A DNA stretch of 64,000 nucleotides from Magnetospirillum sp. (lineage in GTDB: Bacteria > Pseudomonadota > Alphaproteobacteria > Rhodospirillales > Magnetospirillaceae), in the NCBI GenBank assembly GCA_024707145.1, contig JANQAI010000003.1, positions 186,001 through 250,000 on the forward strand. Direction: 5' to 3'. Under the pieces are notes generated by a model. The model searched no databases. It was not told the DNA's origin and worked only from the letters and a program-made list of their open reading frames with translations. The translations under genes were made by a program, and so were the position numbers. This document shows, piece by piece, positions 11,944 through 26,351 of this stretch. Positions within the stretch are counted from its first letter, which is position 1. Every line of letters begins with the position of its first letter.

Positions 11944-12747
11944 CTATGAAGCGCCCAGGAAGCGCCGGCGGATGAAGGCGCTGCCGCCGTTCAGCACGGT
12001 CACCATGGCCAGCAGCACCAGCACCAGCGCGGCCGCCTCGCGGTATTCGAACAGGTGGAAGGCGGTGACGATCTCCAGGCCCAGGCCGCCGGCCCCCACC
12101 ACCCCCAGAGTGGTGGCGGCGCGCACGTTGTGTTCCCAACGGTAGATGGTGGCGTCCATCAGCCGGGGCAGCACCTGGGGCCAGACACTGAAGCGGAACA
12201 CGCCCAGCGGCGACACGCCGTGGGCGCGCAGGGCATCACCGGGAGCGCGGTCCACGTGCTCGAAGATTTCCGAATAGAACTTGCCGAGCACGCCGGTGGA
12301 ATGGCAGGCCAGGGCGAAAATGCCGGGCAGCGGCCCGAAGCCGACGGCGGCGACGAACAGCACGCCCCAGATCAGGCCGGGGATGGAACGCATGGCATTG
12401 AGCATCAGGCGCACCGGCTCGCCGGCCCAGGACGGCGTCACGTTGCGCGCGGCCAAAGCCCCCAGCGGCAGCGCCACCAGCCCGCCCAGGACGGTACCGG
12501 CGATGCTCATCGCCAGGGTTTCCACCAGCGGCTTGCCCCACTTGGCCCAGCGGCTGAAATCGGGCGGCGAGGCGTCGCCGGCCAAGGTCAGGATGGTGGT
12601 CAGCGCCCCCTTGTAGCGGCCCAGGTCGAACACCCCGGCATAGGCGAAGGCGAGCGCGATTACCGTCACCCCCAGCACCGTGAAGAGTGCGTCCTGGCGG
12701 GCCGAACGCCGCCCGGCCGCAAGTACCGTCGCCATGGGATCCGTCAT
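11944..12747 (-). CDS. PhnE-type ABC permease, candidate vanadate importer subunit
   Basis: A 267-residue inner-membrane permease of the phosphonate/phosphite (PhnE) class. Six hydrophobic segments and the EAA-type loop (EIFEHVDRAPGDALRAHGVSPLGVFRFSVWPQVLPR) are visible. Start chosen at MTDPM, preceded by GGAGGAG. The matching ATPase and binding protein are not adjacent; they lie at 29.4-31.1 kb. In cyanobacteria a Vup ABC system imports vanadate; here the location at the end of the vnfDGK operon makes vanadate the likely substrate, since vanadate mimics phosphate-like oxyanions. Substrate is inferred. Confidence 0.8.
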   Translation of the reverse strand: MTDPMATVLAAGRRSARQDALFTVLGVTVIALAFAYAGVFDLGRYKGALTTILTLAGDASPPDFSRWAKWGKPLVETLAMSIAGTVLGGLVALPLGALAARNVTPSWAGEPVRLMLNAMRSIPGLIWGVLFVAAVGFGPLPGIFALACHSTGVLGKFYSEIFEHVDRAPGDALRAHGVSPLGVFRFSVWPQVLPRLMDATIYRWEHNVRAATTLGVVGAGGLGLEIVTAFHLFEYREAAALVLVLLAMVTVLNGGSAFIRRRFLGAS

Positions 12748-12853
12748 GGGCTCCTCCGTCAGGGAAATATCCGCTCCGCCGCCTGGCGCCAGGCCGGCGC
12801 TTCGCTCGGTTCCGGCCGGCGGATGAGCCAGCCGAGCAATCGGCGCAGCAGGC

Positions 12854-13339
12854 TCATTCCTCCTGCAACTCCTTGCTGACACCGATCCGGTTGCCGTCCT
12901 TGTCGCGCAGCAGGCGGCGCAGCCACAGGGGCGGCGTGCCGCTCATCATGCGCTGCACGTTGGCGATGACCTCATCGATGGGCCGCGCCTTCTCGGCCTT
13001 GACCGGGAACACCCTCAGCGCATGCACCCGCACCGCCGCCAGATCGGACAGCCCCATGGTGAACAGCACCGAGCAATCGGCCAGCGAGGCCACCCGCTCG
13101 ACCATGGGGTCGCGGCCGGTGCCGTCGTCGTCGTCCATATCATCCATGACGCAGCCCTTGCCGCCACCCGGGCCCTTGTTGTTGGCCTTGCCGGAGCGGG
13201 AGAAATGCACCACGTCGACGAATTCCGACGAATCCTGCGACACGTCGTAGAACACCATCTGCCGCGCGGCGACGAAATTGGCGTCGAGCGCGATCAGGCT
13301 GTTGGTGGTGATGGCGATGCGCAAATGGGTATCGTTCAT
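12854..13339 (-). CDS. NifX/NafY-like nitrogenase cofactor carrier protein, copy 1
   Basis: A 161-residue protein of the dinitrogenase iron-molybdenum cofactor biosynthesis family (RIAITTNSLIALDANFVAARQMVFYDV ... LFTMGLSDLAAVRVHALRVFPVK). These small proteins bind or carry cofactor precursors for nitrogenase. A distinctive insert (GPGGGKGCVMDDMDDDDGTG) and a C-terminal PPLWLRRLLR motif are present. It is clearly paralogous to the protein at 28982. The start at MNDTH has GAGG nine bases upstream; translation is coupled to the preceding stop. It precedes the permease gene by 106 nt. Confidence 0.8.
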   Translation of the reverse strand: MNDTHLRIAITTNSLIALDANFVAARQMVFYDVSQDSSEFVDVVHFSRSGKANNKGPGGGKGCVMDDMDDDDGTGRDPMVERVASLADCSVLFTMGLSDLAAVRVHALRVFPVKAEKARPIDEVIANVQRMMSGTPPLWLRRLLRDKDGNRIGVSKELQEE

Positions 13340-13350
13340 GGCAGACATCC

Positions 13351-14244
13351 TCAGGTCATCGGCAGGCCCTGCACCATCACCTCGCGGCCGAAACGCTGGC
13401 GGAAGGCGGCAGGCAGGGTGAAGCCATCGGGCGTGCGGGCACGCCAGCGCGGCAGTTCATCCAGCGGCAGGGCGAAATCGGTCAGCGCCTCAACCGGGAC
13501 GATGTGCAGGGCATTGTCGTGCAGGACGAAGAAGTCGATGGGCGTGCGCACCGGGTCGCGGTGGATGGGTCCCACTTCGAAACACATCCTCCCGTCGCCG
13601 ACGGTCATCTTCGGATTGTCGCAGTCGAAGCGGAAATGCCGGTTGAAGAAGAAAGGCGGCCGGTACTGGTAAAGGATGCTGTCCTCGTCGGCGAAACGCT
13701 TCACCTCGCCGACGATGTCGCTCAGGTATTGGTACAGCATGGCCTCGACATAGGCCTCGGGGTAGGGCTGCTCCCGGCTCTCCAGGAACCAGGCCACCGC
13801 CGATTCCAGCAGGCCAAGGCCGGCCGGAGTGATTTCCAGCGTCAGCGCCACCTGATGGATGGCGCCGTTCAGCTTGACGATGCCGTCGTCGAACTCGACA
13901 TGACCGTGAGGATGCACCGCCACGGCGCGCACGATGCGCAGCATGCGGAACAACTCGGCCACCACCTTGTCGATGCCGCTCTTGCGCGGCAAGGCCAGGT
14001 ACTTCTGCCAGCCGGTCTTGCCCTCGGCCTCGGGATGACGGGCGTCGAGCGCGGCGTCGAGCAGCAGCGCCGCCCACAGGGCTCCTGCGGCGGGTGCTTC
14101 GGCCGGCGACGGCACGGACGGCTCGGCGGCGAAGGAGAGGTTCTTCTTCTTGGTGTACAGCTCGATCTGGCGGTATTCCGGCCGACGCAGGCGCGAGCCC
14201 GCCATCCGGTCCAGACCGGCGAGAAGGTCGTTCAACAACTTCAT
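13351..14244 (-). CDS. Vnf-associated protein of unknown function (297 aa)
   Basis: A soluble 297-residue protein encoded directly after vnfK. No signal peptide or membrane helix. N-terminal third is basic and low complexity in part (PSVPSPAEAPAAGAL); the C-terminal two thirds is rich in aromatic and acidic residues (YQYRPPFFFNRHFRFDCDNPK). I do not recognise a family; it does not look like AnfO or AnfR. Its place in the structural operon, downstream of a strong hairpin, suggests a role in assembling or protecting the V-nitrogenase at lower dosage than VnfDGK. That role is inference. Confidence 0.7.
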   Translation of the reverse strand: MKLLNDLLAGLDRMAGSRLRRPEYRQIELYTKKKNLSFAAEPSVPSPAEAPAAGALWAALLLDAALDARHPEAEGKTGWQKYLALPRKSGIDKVVAELFRMLRIVRAVAVHPHGHVEFDDGIVKLNGAIHQVALTLEITPAGLGLLESAVAWFLESREQPYPEAYVEAMLYQYLSDIVGEVKRFADEDSILYQYRPPFFFNRHFRFDCDNPKMTVGDGRMCFEVGPIHRDPVRTPIDFFVLHDNALHIVPVEALTDFALPLDELPRWRARTPDGFTLPAAFRQRFGREVMVQGLPMT

Positions 14245-14269
14245 GGACCCGGTACTCCCGCAACTGGTC

Positions 14270-14293
14270 GGGGGCCGGCCGATGCCGGCCCCC
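14270..14293 (-). terminator. Perfect hairpin downstream of vnfK
   Basis: A 10-bp perfect stem GGGGGCCGGC/GCCGGCCCCC with a CGAT tetraloop sits in the 61-nt gap between vnfK and the next gene. No T-run follows, so it probably stabilises the vnfDGK mRNA 3' end or attenuates read-through. Confidence 0.6.
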
Positions 14294-14305
14294 GGGCAAA
14301 CCGCC

Positions 14306-15697
<1,392 letters not shown>

Positions 15698-15717
15698 TTA
15701 CCTCTCGATCGGTTGGC

Positions 15718-15754
15718 GGCGGCCCGCCCAAGTGCTGTTGTGGGGCGGGCCGCC
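15718..15754 (-). other. Stable hairpin between vnfG and vnfK
   Basis: A perfect 12-bp stem GGCGGCCCGCCC/GGGCGGGCCGCC with a 13-nt loop fills the vnfG-vnfK gap (72 nt). It lacks a T-run. Likely affects mRNA stability or VnfK dosage. Confidence 0.6.
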
Positions 15755-15766
15755 CGCCGTTCGGCT

Positions 15767-17535
<1,769 letters not shown>

Positions 17536-17603
17536 TTAAGCCTCATTGCGGATATTCATCGCAAACAGGCTGTTTGCTTTACGCGGAAGCTGATGCCCCA
17601 TAA

Positions 17604-19583
<1,980 letters not shown>

Positions 19584-19590
19584 TCTCTTT

Positions 19591-19654
19591 CCGTCATGCG
19601 CGGGCTTGACCCGCGCATCCACATGGATGGCCGGGTCAAGCCCGGCCATGACGG
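19591..19654. repeat. Alphaproteobacterial intergenic palindrome
   Basis: A 64-bp imperfect palindrome opens CCGTCATG and closes CATGACGG, with inner arms CGGGCTTGACCCG and CGGGTCAAGCCCG. Such CCGTCATG-flanked palindromes are common between alphaproteobacterial genes. In the vnfH-nif11 gap it would form a long mRNA hairpin. Confidence 0.75.
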
Positions 19655-19690
19655 CTTCATCTCCTTAATCCTTTGACAGGAGAAGCGCCC

Positions 19691-19888
19691 ATGTCCGTCG
19701 AATCCGCCGTCAGCTACATCAAGCGCATGCGCGAGGACGAGGCCTTCCGCAAGGTCATGAACGACATCAGCGACGACGAAGAGGCCAGTTGGGCGCATAT
19801 CCGCGCCAACGGCTACGACTTCACCATGGTGGAGTTCAAGAAGGCGCAGGACGAGATTTACCAGGAGCACGGCATCACGCCCATGTGA
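19691..19888 (+). CDS. Nif11-like small protein
   Basis: A 65-residue protein matching the Nif11 domain (MSVESAVSYIKRMREDEAF ... ANGYDFTMVEFKKAQDEI). Nif11 family members occur in nitrogen-fixation clusters and as leader regions of modified peptides; here there is no core peptide after the domain, so it is the free nif-type form. AGGAG lies before the start; an in-frame Met six codons earlier is less likely. Function in nitrogenase biology is unknown. Confidence 0.85.
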   Translation: MSVESAVSYIKRMREDEAFRKVMNDISDDEEASWAHIRANGYDFTMVEFKKAQDEIYQEHGITPM

Positions 19889-19930
19889 TGCCCGAGTCCG
19901 TGGCCGCCTTACCCTCCCGCTTCGCGGGTC

Positions 19931-19960
19931 CCCCCCCCTCCCGCAAGCGGAAGGGGGGGG
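19931..19960. terminator. Hairpin between convergent nif11 and vnfA
   Basis: C8T and AG8 arms enclose an inner CCGC/GCGG stem, between the 3' ends of the two converging genes. Likely a bidirectional terminator; the long C and G runs are also likely to cause base-calling errors. Confidence 0.5.
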
Positions 19961-19993
19961 ACGCAGCAGAGGTGGGTGGCCCCATCTCTCGGC

Positions 19994-21595
<1,602 letters not shown>

Positions 21596-22040
21596 CTCGG
21601 ATCAGCCCCGGTCCGCTGCCGCACCCTGCCTTGCCAAGGATTTCGAACCGTTGCGTACATGGCGGGCGCTCGTGATATACACGTACAACATAACGAAAGA
21701 TCGAGGTCAACATAAATGTCATTTATACCCACATATATTCGCATTTGTCGGGTATCTAACAGCCATTGTCTGATTCTCTACATAGAATCATAAGCATAAA
21801 CTCCATATTCACCCGTCACTGACCCCGATACAAACTCGCAATTAACCGTGCATCTTCAGCATCCTGATTTCACATATCCTCAATTTTTCACATAAATGTA
21901 CGATCTGAACTCTGAAGCACGTCTGCGTACAGCCCCTTCCCGGCACTGCCCCCCTTCACAGCCAGAAAACGCCCCGAATCGCGGCCATGGCACAGGGCTT
22001 GCTGAATTCAGTTCAGGATTTGCGCAATCGGGAGTGCGGC
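21596..22040. other. vnfA / vnfE divergent control region with paired GTAC half-sites
   Basis: This 445-bp AT-rich gap lies between divergent vnfA and vnfE. GTAC occurs at 21655, 21683, 21898 and 21927, i.e. two pairs spaced 28 and 29 bp. The second pair is 60-90 bp upstream of the vnfE sigma-54 promoter, a usual enhancer distance. The known Azotobacter VnfA site is GTAC-N6-GTAC; that exact spacing is absent. No gene is apparent. Confidence 0.5.
21988..22003 (+). promoter_or_regulatory. Sigma-54 promoter of vnfENX operon
   Basis: TGGCACAGGGCTTGCT fits the -24/-12 consensus, 38 nt upstream of vnfE. It shows that an in-frame ATG at 21987 cannot be the vnfE start. Confidence 0.9.
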
Positions 22041-23429
22041 ATGAACGCGGATGAGATCCAGGCCCTGCTGAACGAGCCCGCCTGCGCCCACAACAACAAG
22101 AGCAAGTCCGGCTGCGCCCGGCCGAAGCCCGGCGCCACCCAAGGCGGCTGCTGCTTCGACGGCGCGCGCAACGCGCTGCTGCCCATCGCCGACGTGGCGC
22201 ATGTGGTGCACGGCCCCATCGGCTGCGCCGGCTCGTCATGGGACAATCGCGGCACCCGGTCCTCCGGCGCCGACCTGTACCGCCGCGGCATGACTACCGA
22301 CCTGGGCGAGATGGACGTGATCATGGGCGGCGGCGAGAAGCGCCTGTTCCGATCGATCAGGCAGGCCATCGACAGCTATTCCCCCGCCGCGGTGTTCGTC
22401 TACGCCACCTGCGTGCCGGCGCTGCACGGCGACGACATCGAGGCGGTGGCCAAGGCCGCCGCTGCCCGCTTCGGCGTTCCGGTGGTGCCGGTGGACGCCG
22501 CCGGCTTCTACGGCAACAAGAACCTGGGCAACCGCATAGCCGGCGACGTGATCTACAGGCACGTCATCGGCACCCGCGAGCCCGATCCGGTGCCCGAGGC
22601 GGCGCGGCGCCCCGGCATCACCACCCACGACATCAACCTGATCGGCGAATGGAACGTGGGCGGCGAGTTCTGGAACGTGGCGCCGCTGTTCGACGAGCTC
22701 GGCCTGCGGGTGCTGTGCACCTTCTCGGGCGATTCGCGCTTCCGCGAGGTGCAGACCATGCACCGGGCCGAGGCCAACATGGTGGTGTGCTCGAAAGCCA
22801 TGCTGCATGTGGCGCGCAAGCTGAACGAGGATTGGGGCACGCCGTTCTTCGAGGGCAGCTTCTATGGCGTCAAGGACACTTCACAGGCGCTACGCGACAT
22901 AGCCCGGCTGCTGGACGACCCGGACCTCACGGCACGCACCGAGGCGGTGATCGCCCGCGAGGAGGCCAAGGTCGAGGCGGCGTTGTCGCCCTATCGCGAG
23001 CGGCTGGCCGACAAGCGGGTTCTGATCTTCACCGGCGGCTACAAATCGTGGTCCATCGTCTCGGCCATGCAGGACCTCGGCATGGTGGTGGTCGCCACCG
23101 GCACCGAGAAGTCCACCGAGGAGGACAAGGCCCGCATCCTGGAATTGATGGGCCCCGACGCCCGGATGATCGCCGACAACGACCAGCGCGCCCTGATCAG
23201 CACCTTCCACGAGACCGGCGCCCATATCCTGGTGGCCGGCGATCGCTACATCTATCCGACGCTGAAATCGCGCATCCCTTTCCTCGACATCGACCATGTC
23301 CGGGCCATCGGCTATGCCGGCTACGAAGGCATGATCGAGTTGGGCAGCAACCTCGAGCGCTCGCTGTCCAGCCCGGTCTGGGAGCAGGTGCGGGTGCCGT
23401 CGCGCTGGTCGTCGGAACGGGCGGCGTGA
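22041..23429 (+). CDS. vnfE: Nitrogenase cofactor scaffold alpha subunit
   Basis: A 462-residue NifE/VnfE-family protein; VnfEN is the scaffold on which the FeV cofactor precursor is matured before transfer to VnfDGK. Cluster-ligand cysteines are seen in [29 protein letters not shown] and [14 protein letters not shown]. The start is set downstream of the sigma-54 promoter, with GGGAG as ribosome site. First gene of a long rightward operon running to 28785. VnfE rather than NifE by context. Confidence 0.88.
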   Translation: MNADEIQALLNEPACAHNNKSKSGCARPKPGATQGGCCFDGARNALLPIADVAHVVHGPIGCAGSSWDNRGTRSSGADLYRRGMTTDLGEMDVIMGGGEKRLFRSIRQAIDSYSPAAVFVYATCVPALHGDDIEAVAKAAAARFGVPVVPVDAAGFYGNKNLGNRIAGDVIYRHVIGTREPDPVPEAARRPGITTHDINLIGEWNVGGEFWNVAPLFDELGLRVLCTFSGDSRFREVQTMHRAEANMVVCSKAMLHVARKLNEDWGTPFFEGSFYGVKDTSQALRDIARLLDDPDLTARTEAVIAREEAKVEAALSPYRERLADKRVLIFTGGYKSWSIVSAMQDLGMVVVATGTEKSTEEDKARILELMGPDARMIADNDQRALISTFHETGAHILVAGDRYIYPTLKSRIPFLDIDHVRAIGYAGYEGMIELGSNLERSLSSPVWEQVRVPSRWSSERAA

Positions 23430-23440
23430 GGAGAGCGCAA

Positions 23441-24820
23441 ATGGCCGAGATTGTCCTGCCCACCAAGCCGCTGTCGGTGAACCCGCTGAAGGTCAGCCAG
23501 CCGGTCGGCGCCTCGCTGGCCTTCCTCGGGCTGGCGCGCACCATGCCGCTGGAGCACGGCGCGCGCGGCTGCACCTCATTCAACAAGCTGTTCTTCATGC
23601 GGCATTTCCGCGAGCCGATCCCGTTGCAGACCACCGCCATGGACCAGGTGACCACGGTGATCGGCGCCGACGACAACGTGGTCGAGGCGCTGGCCACCAT
23701 CTGCGCCAAGGATGCGCCCGACCTCATCGGCCTGCTCACCACCGGCCTGTCGGAAACACAGGGCGCCGACATCCCGCGCACGATCAAGGCGTTCCGCGCC
23801 ACCTATCCCCAGTACGGCGGCGTGGCGGTGGTGCCGGTCAACGCCACCGACACCCAGGGCTGCCTGGAAACCGGCTTCGCCCTGGCGGTGGAAGCGATCA
23901 TCGCCACCCTGGTGCCGGCGCAGCCCGCCACGGTGAAACGGCCCCGGCAGGTCAACGTGCTGGCTTCAAGCATGCTTACCCCCGGCGACATCGAGGCGAT
24001 CAAGGAGTGGATCGAGGCCTTCGGCCTGTCCGCCATCGTGCTGCCCGACCTGGCCGATTCCCTGGACGGCCACCTGATCGACGAGGGCTATTCCACCCTG
24101 ACCTATGGCGGCACGCCGGTGGAGCGCATCGCCGCCATGGGCGAATCCATCGCCACCCTGGTCATCGGCCGTTCGCTGGACCGCGCCGCCGACCTGCTGC
24201 GCGCCCGCACCGGCGTCCCCGACCACCGCTTCGCCGGCCTGATGGGGCTGGACGAGTGTGATGCCTTTACCCATGCGCTGGCCCGCATCTCCGACAAGCC
24301 GGTGCCCGAGCGCATCGAGCGCAAACGGGCGCAGTTGCAGGATGCCATGGTGGACTGCCACTTCACCCTGGGCGGCTCGCGCGTGGCCATCGCCGCCGAT
24401 GCCGATCTGCTGGGCGGCCTCGCCCGCTTCGTCACCGACGTGGGCATGGACGTGGTGGCCGCCGTGGCTTCGGCCCGCACCCGCGGCCTGGCCGATCTGC
24501 CGGTGGCCCAGGTGCAGGTGGGCGACCTGGAGGACCTGGAGACCCTGTCGCGCGAACGCGGCGCCGATCTGGTGGTGACCAACTCCCACGGTGCCGACAT
24601 CGCCGCCCGGTTGGGCGTGCCGCTACTGCGCGCCGGCTTCCCGCTGTACGACATCTACGGCGGCCCGGCGCAGTGCTGGGTGGGCTATGGCGGCAGCCGG
24701 CAGACCCTGTTCCACCTCGCCAACCTGATGACCGCCTATCACCAGGAGATCGCGCCCTACCGTTCGGTCTACTGGCAGGGCACGCCGCGCGAGTTGGAGA
24801 GCGGAGCCCGGCCATGCTGA
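23441..24820 (+). CDS. vnfN: Nitrogenase cofactor scaffold beta subunit
   Basis: A 459-residue NifN/VnfN-family protein, partner of VnfE. The N-terminus (NPLKVSQPVGASLAFLGLARTMPLEHGARGCTSFNKLFF) carries the single conserved cluster Cys (ARGCTSF). It lacks the full P-cluster set, as expected for NifN-type subunits. GGAGAG precedes the start; its end overlaps vnfX by 7 nt. Confidence 0.9.
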   Translation: MAEIVLPTKPLSVNPLKVSQPVGASLAFLGLARTMPLEHGARGCTSFNKLFFMRHFREPIPLQTTAMDQVTTVIGADDNVVEALATICAKDAPDLIGLLTTGLSETQGADIPRTIKAFRATYPQYGGVAVVPVNATDTQGCLETGFALAVEAIIATLVPAQPATVKRPRQVNVLASSMLTPGDIEAIKEWIEAFGLSAIVLPDLADSLDGHLIDEGYSTLTYGGTPVERIAAMGESIATLVIGRSLDRAADLLRARTGVPDHRFAGLMGLDECDAFTHALARISDKPVPERIERKRAQLQDAMVDCHFTLGGSRVAIAADADLLGGLARFVTDVGMDVVAAVASARTRGLADLPVAQVQVGDLEDLETLSRERGADLVVTNSHGADIAARLGVPLLRAGFPLYDIYGGPAQCWVGYGGSRQTLFHLANLMTAYHQEIAPYRSVYWQGTPRELESGARPC

Positions 24821-25290
24821 GAATCGCCTTCGCCTCCACCGACCGCGCCCATGTGGACCTGCATTTCGGCGGCGCCGAGAGCCTGGTGATCTTCGACGTG
24901 GCGCCGGGCCGCGCCGATCTGGTTGGGGTGGCGGAATTCGTCAAGGCCGAGCAGGTGGGCACCGACGGCCGCGCCGGGCTGGCCGGCACCACCCAGGACA
25001 AGGTCATCCCCAAGCTGGACTTCGTCCAGGGCTGCGCCGCCGTCTACGCCGCCTCCATCGGCGCCAATTCCATCAAGCGGCTGATGTCCATGGGCGTCCA
25101 GCCCGTCATCGTCGATGCCGGGCACGACATCCTCGACCTGCTGAACGAGGTCAGCCTCGCCATGGTCTATGGCGGCCTGCCTTGGGTGGACCGCGCCAAG
25201 GCCAGCGCCGAGAAGGAAGAGGCGACGTCCAAGGCACGCATCGACGACGACAGCCGCCGGCTGGTGGCCTCGGTGGACGAACTGGAATGA
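24814..25290 (+). CDS. vnfX: NifX-family cofactor carrier
   Basis: A 158-residue protein with the NifX fold (LRIAFASTDRAHVDLHFGGAESLVIFDV ... NSIKRLMSMGVQPVIVD). NifX proteins bind and store cofactor precursor between NifB and NifEN. It overlaps vnfN, as nifX often follows nifN. A C-terminal charged extension (residues ~128-158) is present. Start ATG overlaps the vnfN stop; it in turn overlaps the next gene (ATGA). Confidence 0.87.
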   Translation: MLRIAFASTDRAHVDLHFGGAESLVIFDVAPGRADLVGVAEFVKAEQVGTDGRAGLAGTTQDKVIPKLDFVQGCAAVYAASIGANSIKRLMSMGVQPVIVDAGHDILDLLNEVSLAMVYGGLPWVDRAKASAEKEEATSKARIDDDSRRLVASVDELE

Positions 25291-26102
25291 AGCTCTGCGC
25301 TTCCAACCTGGCCCTGCCCGCCTTCGACCATCTCGGTCTGCTGCCCGAGGTCAAGGCCATGGGCCTGGACGGCATCGAGATCGCCCCCACCCACACCTGG
25401 GTCGATCCCAATCAGGTGAGCGCGGCCGAGGTGACCGCCTATCGCCAGGCGGCCGAGACCGCCGGGCTGGCAGTGGTGGGGCTGCATGGGGTGCTGGACG
25501 GCGAACAGGACCTGGGTATGTTCACCGACACGGACACCCAGAAACGCACCATCGACACGCTGGCGCAGCGCTCGGCCCTGTGCCGCGACCTCGGCGGCCG
25601 CACCCTGATCCTGGGCGCCCGCTGGGTCCACGACCTGCCGGAGCGTGAGGCGTGGAAGGCCGGGCGCGCCTTCCTGGAACGCCTGCTGCCGCGCATCGAA
25701 GCCCACGGCACCATCCTGTGCCTGGCGCCGCTGGCGCCCGAACAGGGGGATTTCTGCGCCACCGCCAAGAGCTGCTATCTGCTGACCAACGCGGTGGACC
25801 ACCCCGCCCTCGGCCTGCACCTGTCCGCCGCCGCCCTGGCCGCCACCGGCGAGATGGGCCACGCCACCTTCGCCGCCGTGCGCGGCCGGCTGGACCATTT
25901 CCATGCCGACGAACCCGACCTGGTGGTAGCCGGCTCCACCGGCCGCATCGATCATGCGGATTTGCGCCGGCACCTAGCCGCCATCAGCTATTTCGGTTGG
26001 GTTTCCGTTGTGCAAAAACAACTTTCCGGCCTGTCGCTGGAAGCCCTGCGCCGCGGCACCCGTTTCGTCGCCGACACCTACCTGCCCATCGATACCCGCT
26101 GA
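25287..26102 (+). CDS. Sugar-phosphate isomerase/epimerase-like TIM-barrel protein
   Basis: A 271-residue AP endonuclease 2/xylose-isomerase-like TIM barrel (KLCASNLALPAFDHLGLLPEVKAMGLDGIEIAP). Catalytic Glu/His positions are partly replaced (LCLAPLAP where family members have an E-x-N/L-P motif), so it may be a binding rather than catalytic member. It lies inside the sigma-54-driven vnfENX operon with start-stop overlaps, so it probably serves the vanadium nitrogenase pathway, perhaps supplying or processing an organic ligand. The substrate is unknown. Confidence 0.7.
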   Translation: MKLCASNLALPAFDHLGLLPEVKAMGLDGIEIAPTHTWVDPNQVSAAEVTAYRQAAETAGLAVVGLHGVLDGEQDLGMFTDTDTQKRTIDTLAQRSALCRDLGGRTLILGARWVHDLPEREAWKAGRAFLERLLPRIEAHGTILCLAPLAPEQGDFCATAKSCYLLTNAVDHPALGLHLSAAALAATGEMGHATFAAVRGRLDHFHADEPDLVVAGSTGRIDHADLRRHLAAISYFGWVSVVQKQLSGLSLEALRRGTRFVADTYLPIDTR

Positions 26103-26113
26103 GGATTCATCGC

Positions 26114-26350
26114 ATGACCGATGCCGAACGCCTGGAAATCATCACCGCCGCCATCGCCGAGGCGCGCCCCGCCTTGCAGCGCGACGGTGGCGACATCGCC
26201 CTGGTCGCCGTCGGGGGCGATCGGGTCAAGGTGTCGCTGAAGGGCGCCCGCATGGGCTGCGCCCTGGCGGGCCAGACCTTGGGCGGCATCCGCCGCCGCC
26301 TGATGCAGGTGCTCGACACCCCGGTCATGGTCGTGCCGGTCGCGGGGTAA
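26114..26350 (+). CDS. NifU C-terminal-like protein with a degenerate CxxC
   Basis: A 78-residue NifU-like (Nfu) domain: RPALQRDGGDIALVAVGGDRVKVSLKGARMGCALAGQTLGGI. Nfu domains carry Fe-S clusters on a CxxC pair; nif-associated versions usually read G-A-C-x-G-C. Here the first Cys is replaced by Arg (GARMGC), leaving one Cys. It may still bind a bridging cluster as a dimer or act by protein contact only. In the vnf maturation operon, 11 nt after the TIM barrel. Confidence 0.8.
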   Translation: MTDAERLEIITAAIAEARPALQRDGGDIALVAVGGDRVKVSLKGARMGCALAGQTLGGIRRRLMQVLDTPVMVVPVAG

Positions 26351-26351
26351 G

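Noticed and set aside
21987..22040. vnfE start at the ATG at 21987
   Set aside because: The ATG lies inside the sigma-54 promoter; transcription starts downstream of it, and MNADEI at 22041 has its own ribosome site.
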